Assembly (NCBI GenBank): GCA_022836615.1
Contig: MU405239.1
Coordinates: 248,001-312,000 of the forward strand
DNA from: Annulohypoxylon bovei var. microspora
Taxonomy: Eukaryota > Ascomycota > Sordariomycetes > Xylariales > Hypoxylaceae
Reading direction: 5' to 3'
Length of the DNA stretch: 64,000 bases
Shown here: positions 33,966 through 46,562 of the stretch, in pieces
Layout: every line of letters begins with the position of its first letter
Numbering within the stretch: the first letter of the stretch is position 1
Notes under the pieces: model-generated
The model's input: only the letters and a program-made list of their open reading frames with translations
What the model was told of the DNA's origin: nothing
The model's database searches: none
Made by a program: the position numbers and the translations under genes

Positions 33966-36900
33966 TGAGTAGAAGGAGAGTTCGTTAGAAGTTTGAGTGA
34001 GAAGGTTTGAAAGATGCGTCGAGTGGAGGGAGGATTTTGTTAAATATCTTTGGGTGTGAGGTATGTTGGGATGCTGATTAGAAAGTTGGTTTGGGCGGTG
34101 ATGGGTACGTACCGTGGAAAAAAAAGGACAAGACGATCGTATAAACGGTTTGGACGAAAAATTATCATTGGGTAGGGAAATCGCGACGTTGATTCACTGA
34201 CCCCTGCCTTTGACAAAGCTACAGCCAATGTATACATTTAACGTACCTTTTATAATAACAACAGCGAGAGGCATTAGGGATTAGTTAGTCACCAGAATCA
34301 GCCCTGAGTTAGAGGCACTCAACCATTAATACACGTTAAGGGTATTATACCTTGACAACGTGATATTCGTGTACCTATTCCAGCAGCAGCAGCAGAAAAT
34401 AGCTCCATTGTCATAGATATTCCGATAGATCACAGCAAAATTTACTTTTTATTTTTTTCAATATTCTAATACCCTGGTACCTAATATAACAATACTTCCT
34501 CTCCTGGATAATCAACTGAACTTATATCATGTATCGGTATACTACTTAGGAATAAACCAAATCTAGAGATTTTTGAGTCTTGCATTTTTCCGTAGGTAGA
34601 AAAGGAGAAATTTGCCTTCCAGCATGGCCGTTCCACTTGAAATCCCGATAGTCTGGCTTGTAAATACAAAACGCCGTGGCCCTCGTGGTTATTTATATTT
34701 GTGCTATCCGAAAGTGTGACGCTTGAGCTATTTCTATGATCCTATCGGTGGTAATATGAAAATTAAGCTCCGGGCGACTTAGAGGAAAATGATGGTATTC
34801 TACTTCTCGGGACGGACCTTTTACTAACTACATCGATATCTGGGGAAATCTAGCCTTGCCGTTACGGGTAGCCTTTAATAGTGTTACGAGATTATGCTAT
34901 AGCAGACTAATCAAAACTTGCATTTTCAGGTCACTTAGGAGTATGGTGCCTAGATATTAACCTGGATATTGAACAATATTTAGTTTATTTTCCTATCAAT
35001 TACCTAGTAAATTGTTTACTAATATTGTTACTTGGAGTTAATAAGGAGCTTGTAATTCGACGCAAGACATCATATATTAGGCAACAGGTGAACGTTCATT
35101 GATTCCGAGAGTGTAAACGTGATGTCGTCAAGAACCTCGGGCCGTTTAGTTGCAACCATGATGCGTCTACCGCATCGAGCCAAACATAACCGTGGAACAT
35201 TTGTTGTGAGAAGAATAGCACCGAGAACACAGTCTTTGTCAAATGGAACTGCTTTCGTAATAAGGATTACGTGTGCCGTGTTGGAATTCGATCATGATCG
35301 ATGGGCAAACTAAAGGTAGAGTAAATTGATGTTCACATGTAGTTAAGAATTAAATATGCAATTTTTAAGCCTCAAATGTAATTACATATGTACCTATGTA
35401 TATATATTTTAACTAAGATAAGATAAGATAGAAATTATATGTACATAAATACATAAAGCCAAGTATTAGCATAAGTAACCGAGTAACACTTAAATGTATA
35501 TAAATGTATATATATTAAAATTTAAATATTTAAATCGGGAATTTATATATATGTAAGGTACATGCTATGGAAGTACCTGCGTACCTTAAGGAAAATTAAT
35601 TAATTAAACCAATCAAAATTCGCACTTTTAATCCATTTTATTTTTCGTGCTGCATATTTTTTTTAACATAGGTACATATGTGCTAAAAGTTTCGCACATT
35701 AGCCACGTTCTTTACCTAGTGCGTAATCAAAATGAATAATAAATATTGTATTAGCCCTAAGTTAAAACTTAGACCTAATGGTGATCTGTGCAGTGTATTT
35801 TAGTGGATTGCCGTTATGGCTTAGGCAGCTTAGCCATTAAATACAGACACGCCACACGGTGCGTACGTATTTCAATTTACACGGGTTGGTCCTTGGCTGA
35901 TGTGCGAAACTTTTATTTAGCCTATGTTGACCCTCGTACTTAGATACTTATATATTTGCATAGTTAGGTATCCATTCTTAACCTTATGTAATCACCAGAA
36001 ATCTCTACAGAACTCAAACAAATTTAAGGTGGTAGGAAACAAATCAAAAGAACAACTTCTATTTCCACTTCAAATGCATAGATTCCTTTTTATCTTACAT
36101 ATTTTCTACGGCAATTACTATACTTAATCCCTTTTGTTCGCGACATAATTTCTCCTATTTTCACTTCAATCATGCCTCTTCTAGAATATCATTAGCGAGA
36201 CAAACAAATTGAGGAAGCTCTAGCAGCTGCGCATAGCCGCCTCTCGGTCGATAGGCTCACTAATAAATGCGGTAGTCACACCAACGGGACTCGACATGAT
36301 CTCTCTGTGCCGGGGCATTCCTTTCCAGCTATTAAACTGTCACCGTCATGTCTTGTCCTGTTCGATCGCGCCCCACACAACAATTCTTCCCTAGCTATTG
36401 TATGATACCTACCTAACCTTAGATAAATATATTTCAACGAATCTGCCACATTATAGGTACGCGTATGAGTATTCACCTGTATGAGTATTCACCTGTATGA
36501 ATATTATTTTCCGCGAGACTCGCCTACAAAGTCCCTTTCTTGACTTGCCATGGGAAAGCACAGGGGATATTTCAGGTGATTCCAGCCATATTGACATAAC
36601 CAGATATGGATGGTTCGGTCTTCCCATGGTTTACAGCGTCAATCATGTCTTGTTTGCAAACCAGACAGATAGATAGCAAGTGGGGGGGCTAGCTATGAAT
36701 TTTCGAGGTTATACTGTTCAAAAGTTGTACGAAACGGATCAAAAAGCTTCAGCCGGATAGGAAAAGGTATAATCTCCTTTGCTACCGTTCCGCCTGTCCT
36801 ACCTTACACCACTAGCACACCCGACCATAGTTCACGGTCTTCCCGTCTTCCCTAGACATCTAGGACAAGAGAATAAGTTTGAGTTTGAGTTTGAGTCATC

Positions 36901-37746
36901 AATGGTCCATATAAAGGCTGATTCTGTATTTGGTCGAAAATAATGCCGAATTGCAGTGGTTCGGACAACTGCTGTTGTCCATTATCCATCATCTATCATC
37001 CACCCCCACCCCTTCTGGTCTTACTGATATTGCATGTTGTCTCAGTGCAAGTCTTTTCTAGGTACTAGGTCATACGTTGAAAATGGATAGGTACGACAAG
37101 TAATAAAAAATGGGTGGCTTCTAGTATACGTAAAAGGGATGGATTTATTTAATTACCTATCTAGGTACCGACATCTACCTAAGTAGGCAATCCAAACTGA
37201 CTGGAATACCTAGGTGGGTAGGGAAAGGTGCCGCCAATATGGATGGGTACATAATGGAAGGAACCAGATGCAAACATCCCTAAATATCTCCATGGCACCT
37301 ACCTATATTACCCATTGAACCTCCAGTATACTTTATACATATATCTGATTGTGCCTGCCAGATTCCATTAAGGTTCCTCCAGCCTTACCAATAAATAAAT
37401 AAAACTACCTACGTCCAACTATTTTCCCCTCCCTTCTTTCAAGTTCAGTCCACAATTACTCGTTGCCCTGGTCACGGCGCCCATTGAAGAAAACAACTTA
37501 CAATTAAAAAAAAAACTATCTACCTACTAGATACGGTAAATGACTCACAAAGGTGCCCGGGTGGTTCATATTTTCACCTGAGCGTACGTTGAACTCCTGC
37601 CTTACAAGACGCGCCTTGCATCTCTCACCTCTTTCGCGCAACTTTGTCAAACTACACTCGTTCATCTCGAAAGCTTTTCTACTTACCAATCCCAAATCCT
37701 GTCTTCCTGTCATACCTGACTATCTCATACCTTACTACTATTCACG
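33966..37746. other. 3.8-kb gene-poor stretch between PKS promoter and MFS gene
   Basis: No gene could be built. It holds a CAGCAGCAGCAGCAG run at about 34,381-34,395. AT-rich patches lie at 35,330-35,700, with many TACCTAGGTA-type words at 36,400 and 37,080-37,240. A short tandem repeat (TGAGTATTCACCTGTA, about 2.4 copies) lies at 36,465-36,503. An open minus-strand frame with coding-like composition lies at about 35,075-35,287 (see findings). Confidence 0.45.
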
Positions 37747-39728
37747 ATGCCGTATCAGCGTGCTGTGCATGGCTGGCGCCAGGTAGTTCTAATTGCGACG
37801 TAAGTGAAAACTCCTCTACTGACCTACATTGGCACCATTAAACCGAGCTAAATTATACGTCAATAGTCAACTGGTCGGTCTTCTTTTCTCGGCTATTGAT
37901 GCGTCCATCGTATCAACCGCACTTGTTACTATTTCCATCAGTCTTCAAGATTTCTTGGATTCACCATGGGTCGTCCTATCGTATCTACTGGCCTACCTTG
38001 GCTTCGCCATCGGGTTCGCCAAGTTGAGCGATATTTATGGTCGCCGTGAGATGTTATGTTGCTCATGGGTACTATTTGTCGGATTTTCCATCGGATGCGC
38101 TCGCGCGACTACTATGACCCAATTGTATGCCATCTTCTCTTCATAATGTGTATCTTGTGTTTCTATCCTCTAACCCGTTGGATAGAATTGTCTGTCGAGC
38201 ATTCCAGGGCATGGGTGGCTCAGGCCTCTACAGCTTGAGCCAGGTCGTACTCTTTGAGGCAGGCCCCTCTGACAAACCAAGTCTAATGGGTGGCTTGATT
38301 GGCACCACTCTAGCCGTCTCGTATGTACTAGGCCCCATTCTGGGAGCCGTCATCTCATCGACGACTGAATGGCCTATCATATTCTGGATCAAGTATGTAC
38401 ACCTGCTCTAGCTATTTGGCATTCGTGCTAACATGTGTAAACAGTGTCCCAGCCGGCGTCATCGTAGTCCTTGCCCTATATTTGGCATCACCACCCGAAA
38501 TTCTGCCGTACGAGAGAGGATGGAACTCGATTCGAAAGATAGACTTCGTTGGCAATATCTCGGTCATAGCGGCAACTTCACTATTAGTCTTCGCTCTCCA
38601 AGAAGCTGGTGCATACACCTATGCCTGGGATAGCCCCGTCATCGTTGCAGCTCTGTCAATCGCTTCTCTAAGCTGGGTTGTCTTCTTCACATGGGAGATA
38701 TACCTTGGACTAAAACGATACACGCGCATTGAGCCTATCTTACCCCTGCGGCTCTTTTTCCGGCGGGTATATGCTAGCTGTATACTGTAAGTGTGAAACT
38801 TTGCCTCTAACTTTAGCAGCAACCTTGGAAGTTAGCTAACTTCGACAGGTGTACATTTTGCACAGGCTACATCTATTTGTCCATACTAATCATCCTACCA
38901 GAGCGATTCCAGATTGTCAACGGGCAAAATGCACTCTATTCCGGTGTCCACTTACTACCAATGCTAGGTGCAACTTCTTTTGGCGCCTTCTTCGCTGGCG
39001 CCTTCTCCCGCAAGCACAATAACACATCGTGGACGTTAATGTTGGCCCACGCATTTCAACTCTTAGGCATCGGTCTTATGTCCATGCTTAAGGATGCTAC
39101 TACCGAAATTAAGGCACAGTACGGATTTCAGGTGCTCCTTGGTCTTGGTTTTGGGCTCTCCCTTGGCTCAGGGACAATTATGGCTTCGGTGCAGTCGCAC
39201 AGTCAGGATTTAGCCGTAGCTCAGGGTGCCATCGCACAAGCTCGAGTGTTCGGTGGTGCCGTCGGGATAGCGATATGTAGCATCATCTTCAATGGAAAGG
39301 TGACAACGGAACTCGGAAGCAAGATGGATCCCGACGATATGGCTGCGCTACACCACAGCCCGACAATCGCTCCGTGGCTGCCAGATGATATCAAGCTCCT
39401 CGTTCGATCTGTGTAAGCACATTGAATTTCGTCTTTCATACCATCCTCAGAACCCCCTTATTGGCTTTTCCTTAATTTTATTTTCTACGGCAGCTATTTC
39501 TATCTTCTCTATGGTATTGATAGATACTAATTTTTGTCTTGTTTTAGGTACGCGTCAGCTTTTACGGGCGATGTCAATGTTATGATTGCCATAGCTGTTA
39601 TCGGCGTTCTTGCCAGCTTGTGCACCTACGAACAAAACCCACCTGCCTTGTCCAAAGTCCCACAGGCTAAGGAGGCCTTAGGGATTGATGTGCAGAGTGA
39701 TACAGAGCTCAGATTAGTCAGTCACTAA
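37747..39728 (+). CDS. MFS transporter, DHA/multidrug-efflux type
   Basis: Six exons: 37747-37799, 37867-38124, 38186-38392, 38445-38786, 38849-39412, 39548-39728; 534 residues, all phases closing. The first helix reads VGLLFSAIDASIVSTALVTI, the pattern of the 14-TM drug:H+ antiporter group. Motif A is KLSDIYGRRE. FQGMGGSGLYSLSQ and a GPILGAVISS (motif C-like) follow. Further hydrophobic segments run to VIGVLASLC near the C-terminus. The N-terminal tail is very short (17 residues before the first exon junction), whereas relatives usually have 40 or more; an upstream start with another intron cannot be excluded. Nearest gene to the PKS promoter, so it could export the polyketide (inference). 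Confidence 0.9.
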
Positions 39729-41107
39729 TAAGGGTGTCGTTTGTTTGCCTGTCTTATTTCCGTCTTGGGTTATCTATGCAGATAGGTGACGGTCCAGGAT
39801 TTGAAATGTTCCTAGACGAATGGATAACATTTTCTCGGTGCTAGGAATGGCCAGTATTCCTGCAGCTACTTCGCTAGCAGGGCGATCAGTATGGTGACTC
39901 AGTAACCATGTGTGGCGAGCTGATGAACTTGGTCTCACTTTCGCGTCAATTCGATTCACCTTTTTGAAAATCTGATGATTATCCCATCCACGCTGATTCC
40001 GGCTAGGTAGACCGCCGTAAGCTAGGTTACGTAGTATAATTGTTACAATTTTTCTACTTATGAAACGTTTATTAAGAAAATTCCGGTTGAAACTTTAAGA
40101 GGTCTAACGCAAGAAGTGTAAGAAGACCCCTTGTTGTTTCACGTAACACGATGATTGGCTATATGATGGCCTACCTATCCGAGACATAATGCTCGAGAGC
40201 ACATCTATGTGCCACGTACATATGATAACTTATTCAACAAGTAGGGGGGAATCAAGACCCGTGATATCTACTTGTGCCTACTATGGGAGACTAGAACTAG
40301 GTAGCTTCTCTATGTAGCCTAAATTCATCACCAGGAGTTATCGGCACCCCGGTCTAATCTAACCTTCGGATCTCCGACAAGAGCTGGGAGTTAAACGTCT
40401 CCCGCTTTGCACGGCAACAGTCAAGCACCGATCCACATAGTTACCTCAAGAGATACATGGTCTCAAGTTTAGCCTCGGTCGTGCTACTTACTAGTGAGTC
40501 TTGTGGGGAAATGGAGAACGAACTTATACCTATGTACAGGTCAGATCTTGATCCTTGAAGCGTCGCAGGGTTGAGGGAACATCGAATAATCCCGTGGTTG
40601 GTTGGGCTCCAACTTGTTTAGCACGACACATTCATGGGTAGGTATGTTAGGATATATCATAGGATAAATTACTTACATTCGGTCATAATAAACGAACAGG
40701 AGTAAAACTAGGTGTAAAACTAGGTGGGATTTAACAAATATTGACTCAAGTAATATATCTGATATTAGATAAGGTATTAGTCATCCAATTAATATTTCAT
40801 TTTATCCGTATATGTATTTAAAGATCTATATGTAACTGTAGCATAATTACTAAGACTTTAGTTAATTAGTTACCCGGTTCTCCGGAACATGTGAAAGCTT
40901 ACATAAGTCTACAAACTTGCACCCACTCGCCGACAACATTGGGATTCTTCGTAACTTCACCAGGTACATACTCAACGGAAATAACAACTAATTGACACTT
41001 TGATACAGAAAGAGGATAACGAGGTGTTAAATTTTGTGCTCATGCTACGCGTATGCGTATTATCACATCAATTTCGAAGGCGTTTATCCGCTCGTTACCT
41101 CGGCACT
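39729..41107. other. Intergenic spacer
   Basis: 1.4 kb without a supported gene. Contains a GTAAAACTAGGTGTAAAACT tandem near 40,703 and AT-rich stretches upstream of the RraA-like gene. Confidence 0.45.
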
Positions 41108-41973
41108 ATGGCAGAATCTCAAGATGCTATCATCAGAGATCTGCAGAAATATACAACGTGAGAACCAGAGACCCTGTTCAAATAATGCAGCTCATCTCTG
41201 TCATCTCAGGTGCGACGTTTCGGACGCTCTGTGCAAGCTGAAGTACCGCAACGGGGGTTTTTTGTCCGGCTTGACCATGTGGTCTCCTCAGCGGCAGGAC
41301 GGTCCTACGAAGATCGTTGGACCGGCGTACACCGTCAAATATGTACCCCTAGACGACCCGGCACCTAAGCATCCAAACCACTACGTATGTTGACATATAG
41401 ATTCGCTCAACTTCCTGTGGTAACATGAGAGTCGACTTGCTAACTGCTGCTGAAGATCGATACGGTGCCCAAGGGTGCTGTCGTCTTTGTCTCGTGTCCT
41501 CGCAGGACACCGAACGCCGTGTATGGTGGACTTATGTCGGCCCGTGCCATAGCAAGCGGCGCCGTCGGGTCTGTCATCGACGGCCGTTTTCGCGATTTGC
41601 AAGAGCAGCGCGAGCTACAGTACCCGGTACCATACTCTACCCCCAAATTTACTATGTTATCATGCAGATATAGTGTCTGATAGAAGAACGGTACCAGATC
41701 TTTGCTCGAGACGTCGGCACAGCACCTCCGGCGGAACTCCTAAAAGTCGCTGCTGTTAATGTACCCGTGAAACTGCAAACGGACGAGCAAGACATGGAGG
41801 TCCGACCAGGTGATTACCTAGTTGCTGACCTCAACGGCGTCGTCGTGTTGCCTGCGGAGCTGGCGGAGGTAGCGCTGCCTTTAATGCAGAAGCAGGTCGA
41901 GGCTGACGAAAAGATGGCCGTCGAGATTAAGAAGGGGATGACTTTCACCGAGGCTAGTAAGAAGTTCAGGTAA
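41108..41973 (+). CDS. RraA-superfamily (HMG/CHA aldolase-like) protein
   Basis: Four exons: 41108-41157, 41210-41384, 41456-41626, 41698-41973; 223 residues. Exon 1 (MAESQDAIIRDLQKYT) splices to restore TCDVSDALCKLK, the conserved N-terminus. The active-site signature of class II RraA-like aldolases, G-x20-R-D-x2-E, is exact: GGLMSARAIASGAVGSVIDG, then RFRDLQE. RPGDYLVADLNGVVVLP is the usual downstream landmark. Bacterial relatives cleave 4-hydroxy-4-methyl-2-oxoglutarate or decarboxylate oxaloacetate with a divalent metal; fungal members are mostly uncharacterised. Its 3' end faces that of the histidine kinase 520 bases away. Confidence 0.9.
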
Positions 41974-42492
41974 CAGGTGACGACCCGTCGGTTTAGACTT
42001 GGACACTACGATGACCTATTAGATTAATGCTTGCAATTGCTTCTGTTGTTGCCAATGTCTATAGATCATTGAATGGCCATTGTCTAAACTCTACGCAAAG
42101 AATAAGATTACCCCAGAGTTAACTAAGGAACCGGGTATATGTAGCTACTTTCTATGATATATAGTTGTCAGCGGCCGCGAATTTGATGTGCTTGGTAAGA
42201 AGAATTCCAAAATATTACACGGAACGCCAAATCCATGCCTGTCTTTCAAAGTCGCTCTTGCTCCTGTGGTATCATGCTGACGCTACCCATACAATGAAAA
42301 ATGCAAACAAAAAGTATCCGCCCAAAAACAAAGGAGGCTAGAAACGCAAACCTCTGAGACTGTTCAGAAAGCCAGTCTCGGCTGGGTTCTCTATCAGCAA
42401 TGCACAAGCTAAACAATTCTCAACGGCGACGCTGGTAGTCTATCTAGAAAATCAGCCTCGACAAGTGTGGTCGAGACCGACCTAGTTATCCT
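41974..42492. other. Convergent 3' spacer
   Basis: Between the RraA-like and histidine-kinase stops. No gene seen. Confidence 0.5.
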
Positions 42493-45400
42493 TTATCCGG
42501 CTTTTTCGAGACGTCTAGTAACAACCATCATCTTCTCAATCAATTCGAGAATCCTGAATGGTTTAACCAATACGTCGTCGCATCCCGCAGCCTTGGCCTC
42601 CAGAATCTGTTCCATACGTGCGTTTGCACTGACCGCGATTATCGGGATCCGGGGGCCCTTCAAATCGCCTGTCCTTTCTAGTTCTCTAATTTTGCGCGTA
42701 CAAGTTAGTCCATCCTGTATAGGCATCTCAATATCCATGAGAATTAAGCTAAGGGGAAATTGCCCGTCGCTGCGGTTCGTGTGCCGGAGCTTCTCCAACG
42801 CCTCAACTCCGTGGTTGGCTACTTCAACGGCGCAGCCGCTAGTTAGTAAGTCACGGCGCGTAATCTGCTGGTTGATAAGGTTATCCTCGACAAGGAGTAC
42901 ACCTTCGATCTGTGGCCCGAGCAGCTTCTTGGTCGGTTTTACCATGGTAAAAGGCCCCTTGTTAGACCCCCTATCTATAGTAGTAGTAGTAGGGGTTCTG
43001 AGAATGTGACCGACGGCCTCTGCGGCTGCTCGAGCGTCCTGATATGCCTCGTCGCTTGGCACCTGCGCCTCGATGTAGAACGCAAAGGTTGAGCCTTGGC
43101 CAGGGCTAGATGCCACCCCGATAGCCCCGTTTTGCATCTCTGTCAGCCTGCGGCTGATGAACAGCCCGAGCCCCGAGCCTCCGTATTTCACATGGGTTTT
43201 TGAATTCGCTTGGACGAAACGCTGGAACAGAGATGACTTCTCTTCTTCTGTTAGACCTTGCCCCGTGTCCTTGACTTCGAACATGAGGTAAATTCTATTC
43301 GCCTCAGGCACTGGCGAAGACGGCCCGTCCCCTTGCCATACAAGGTCTGGGGCTCGCGGGATGAACTGGACGGAAGAGATGCGATCTTCGGGACGAGTTT
43401 TGGAAGCACTCATTGTAATCGATACATTTCTCGTCGGGCCGTTTTTTGTGAATTTCAAGGCGTTAGTCAGGAGGTTGATGAGAACCTGTTTCAGCCGCGA
43501 AGGATCTAAATCAAGGAATTCGATATTCAGTTCGGTATAGGATCTATCGACCACCATTGTCAAGTCGATGTCAACTCTACGGGCTTCCACCTCAAACATT
43601 TTGAACGCCTCGCGCGCGATGTTGATAGGGTTCACCGTGATCGGCGTAATAGATAGGAGGTTTGAATCCAACTTCGACATTGTCAAAATGTCATCAACAA
43701 TACGTTTTTGATGCTGAGCGCATGCAATTATTGTCTCTGCATTGTCTATGCTGTCTTTCAATAGTTGGGCACTTTCCTGACAGATACCTCCCAGGGCATC
43801 GGTGATAGGGGGAGGACTGGGGATGCCGTTGTTACCAGACTTGGAAAATTGCGTATCAACTAGTTCCTGCGCCTTGGTGAGGCATCCAATAACGGCATCA
43901 GCGCACTGGACGATTGCGCTTAGCGGGTTCCGCATTTCGTGTGAAGTCATGTCGATGAAATTCTCTTGCTGACGCTTGGATTCGATAGCCTCATCCTTCC
44001 GCTGCCGCTCCTTCTCAAACTGCCATTTCTGTAGCGAGACATCACTTAGGCAGCCTGTAAAGGTCTGGATGGCGCCCTCAGAATTGCTTACTGGCATAAA
44101 GGTTGCAAGGACCCAGCGAGGCGCAACAATCTGATCTCCGTCGGTGTCTGTCTCGGACCATTGCGTTTTAAGCCGAAGTTCTGCAGTCTGTGACTTGCCT
44201 TCTCGGACGAGCGTCGCCAGTGTACTTTTGAGGACCGGGATATCTTCGTCGACGACGCAAAATTCGAATGGCTTTACCGATAGCTGAGAAAGATCCACTC
44301 TATCTATACCGCACATTTCGTAGAAAACATTGTTGGCCCCAAGCAAACGGCCATCAAGGGCCATATCATACATGCCTACGGTTGCGAGTTCAGCCATCCT
44401 ACAGCATCTTACGTTAGCCCACAAATTTTATCGGAGCGTTGAGCCCCGACTCGCACAGGTGTATGTATGTATGAATGTACGTGCGTGTCTGTGTCTGTGT
44501 GAGGGAGAAATTGGAGGGTGAGTAAGGCGAGCAACGATACTTACCGTTTGAGATTCTCTGCTTGCTGAGCTTTCCGAATCGCTTCCTCGGCAGCCTTTTT
44601 GTGAAGAGTCACGTCCGTTAAGCATGCTAGGACTTGATTGATGTTTCCATCAGAACCCCTTTCAGCTTTCAAGGAACCCAAGACGTGCCGGACACCCCCA
44701 TCATCTGCGTCCAGGTCTAAACCAGCTTTCTCAAAACTAGGAGAACTCCCAATAGGGAACTGGAGAGGGTAGTTGTCATCTGCTGGACGCCGAACTCGAA
44801 ACTCAATCGTAACAGTAAGATTTCTGTGAAGCTCTTCGTATGCCCGCTGCACAGTTGGTTTATCTTCCTCGATGACACAAGATAGGAAGCCTTCCGGTGT
44901 TAGAGGGTTCACTTGGGGAGCACCGGTGATACGATGCCAGGCTTCGTTGGCAAATATAATGTTACCGCGATAATTACCAAAACACATGCCAACTGGGAGG
45001 AACTCGGCAATCTGCTGAAATTTTTGGACCGACTCCGTAGCTTCTCTTGTCTGCATTGTGAGCTTTTCTTTCAATCTGGCCTGATCGTATGCGGCTTGCT
45101 CAGCAATGTTGCGGCGCCTTCGTGCTTCTTCCTCTAGGAGCACAGCTGATGCTAATGTCGTAGTCAGCTTTTGTCCAAGCAAGGAAATATACTGTCGGTA
45201 GTCGTTATCATAGGGCCGGCGAGGGTTGAGTCCAAGCAAAAGCAAGCCTAATACATTTTCCTCCTTGGTTGGTCGTATAGGACAAATGACAGCCTCTCGA
45301 CAGGGGTCCTCGAAGCCACGCCATTTTAGGCCTTCCAGTAGGGATTCGGGTAATGAGCCATCGCTAGTCTGGAGCAATAGTGGGTTCTGCGACTTGAGAG

Positions 45401-46562
45401 CTTCTCTAAACGACAGGGATAAGCCCTGGCTTCCTTCATCTAGCTGTAGCTTTGGAGGAGCTACGGGGTGTCCATTAGGAACACCCAGACAACCTTCCAG
45501 GCGACAAGCCTTTCCCGTAGACATATTGAAGTCTTCTTCGACGGAGTAGAGGATAGCAAGGGGTATATCATAGGTCGGTTGGCACACCTCGAGCTCTTGT
45601 ATAAGCTTAGCCCAGTAGGACCTAACATCGCGCGCGGTAACTAGCATATCGCCCAAATCAATCAGCATCTTGGTGCGTCTCTCCCATAGTCGCATGGAAG
45701 TAGTATCTTGAATTGGCTGGATGAAGCCAAGGCACTTGTTCTTCTCGACGATTGGGATAATGGACCACTTAAGATGCTTTTCTTCGGGACTGCCGCTGGA
45801 TTTCTGAACGAAAAACCGCCACTCGTCCTCGTCACCAGCGCCGGCGCGATGTTTCAGGGAAGTCGTAGACATGGCTAGCTTAATCTTGTCACAGAAATCA
45901 GGCCAGGCCTCTTCTACCGACTTGCCTAGCAAGGCGGGATGTTTCGGTCCACATAACTTGCCAAAAGCTTCGTTGTACAGCGTGGTGAGATTCTCGCCCC
46001 AGTAAATTATGATAGGTCTCGAGTCGGCAAGGACCTGATTAAAGGTCTGTTGCAGGAGGGCAGGCCAACGAGGTAGCGGGCCGAGAGGCGTTCGCGCCCA
46101 GTCGAAGGTGTTAATTACATGGACGAAGGATTCCTGTTCGGGTAAGAAATCTGGCGGTATCCAACTATCGTCGTCGTCGTTTGAACCAGAGCCAGTAGTC
46201 TCTTGTAGGAGCCCATTGTTAGTGTCTAGTTTGTCGTTCTTCAACGGTAATTGATCGTTGCTACCAATGACTGCCCATTTATCGCGGATTATCGACCGAG
46301 TCCAACATAAATTCTCGAAGGGAAAGGTACGGCCAGTGCCGGTATCAGGGGCTAGAGCGGCGGTAACCCAGTCCCAGAAAGGACCGTGACGCGATTGAAA
46401 TAACTTCACGATCCGATCGTGAAGGAGGGTATTTTCGCGAAGGGCGGGGTTCGCATATATCGGGAGAGAGGTTTGTGTGGTCACCACAACGAAGGTCGGC
46501 CGTGGATCAGAATCGAGAAGCTCAACAATGCCGACGTCGGATATCCCCATTGGTGGGTACAT
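42493..46562 (-). CDS. Hybrid sensor histidine kinase with PAS domains and receiver
   Basis: Two exons on the complement: 46562-44545 and 44398-42493, 1,307 residues. The N-terminal half has a segment around WARTPLGPLPRW and YWGENLTTLYNEAFGKLCG, followed by a GAF-like region. PAS-like domains follow (VGMCFGNYRGNIIFANEAWH; then VGMYDMALDGRLLGANNVFY just after the splice). The kinase core is intact: H-box FIDMTSHEMRNPLSAI (His near 830), N-box NLLTNALKFTKNG, G1 DTGQGL, G2 GGSGLGLFISR. The receiver (LLVEDNLINQQ, phospho-acceptor in LILMDIEMPIQDG near 1228, VKPF) is C-terminal. No transmembrane segment, so a cytosolic sensor feeding a phosphorelay is expected; the signal is unknown. The start at 46562 is the first ATG, in MYPPMGISDVG. 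RIP-type AT-rich DNA begins only about 120 bases upstream. Confidence 0.92.
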
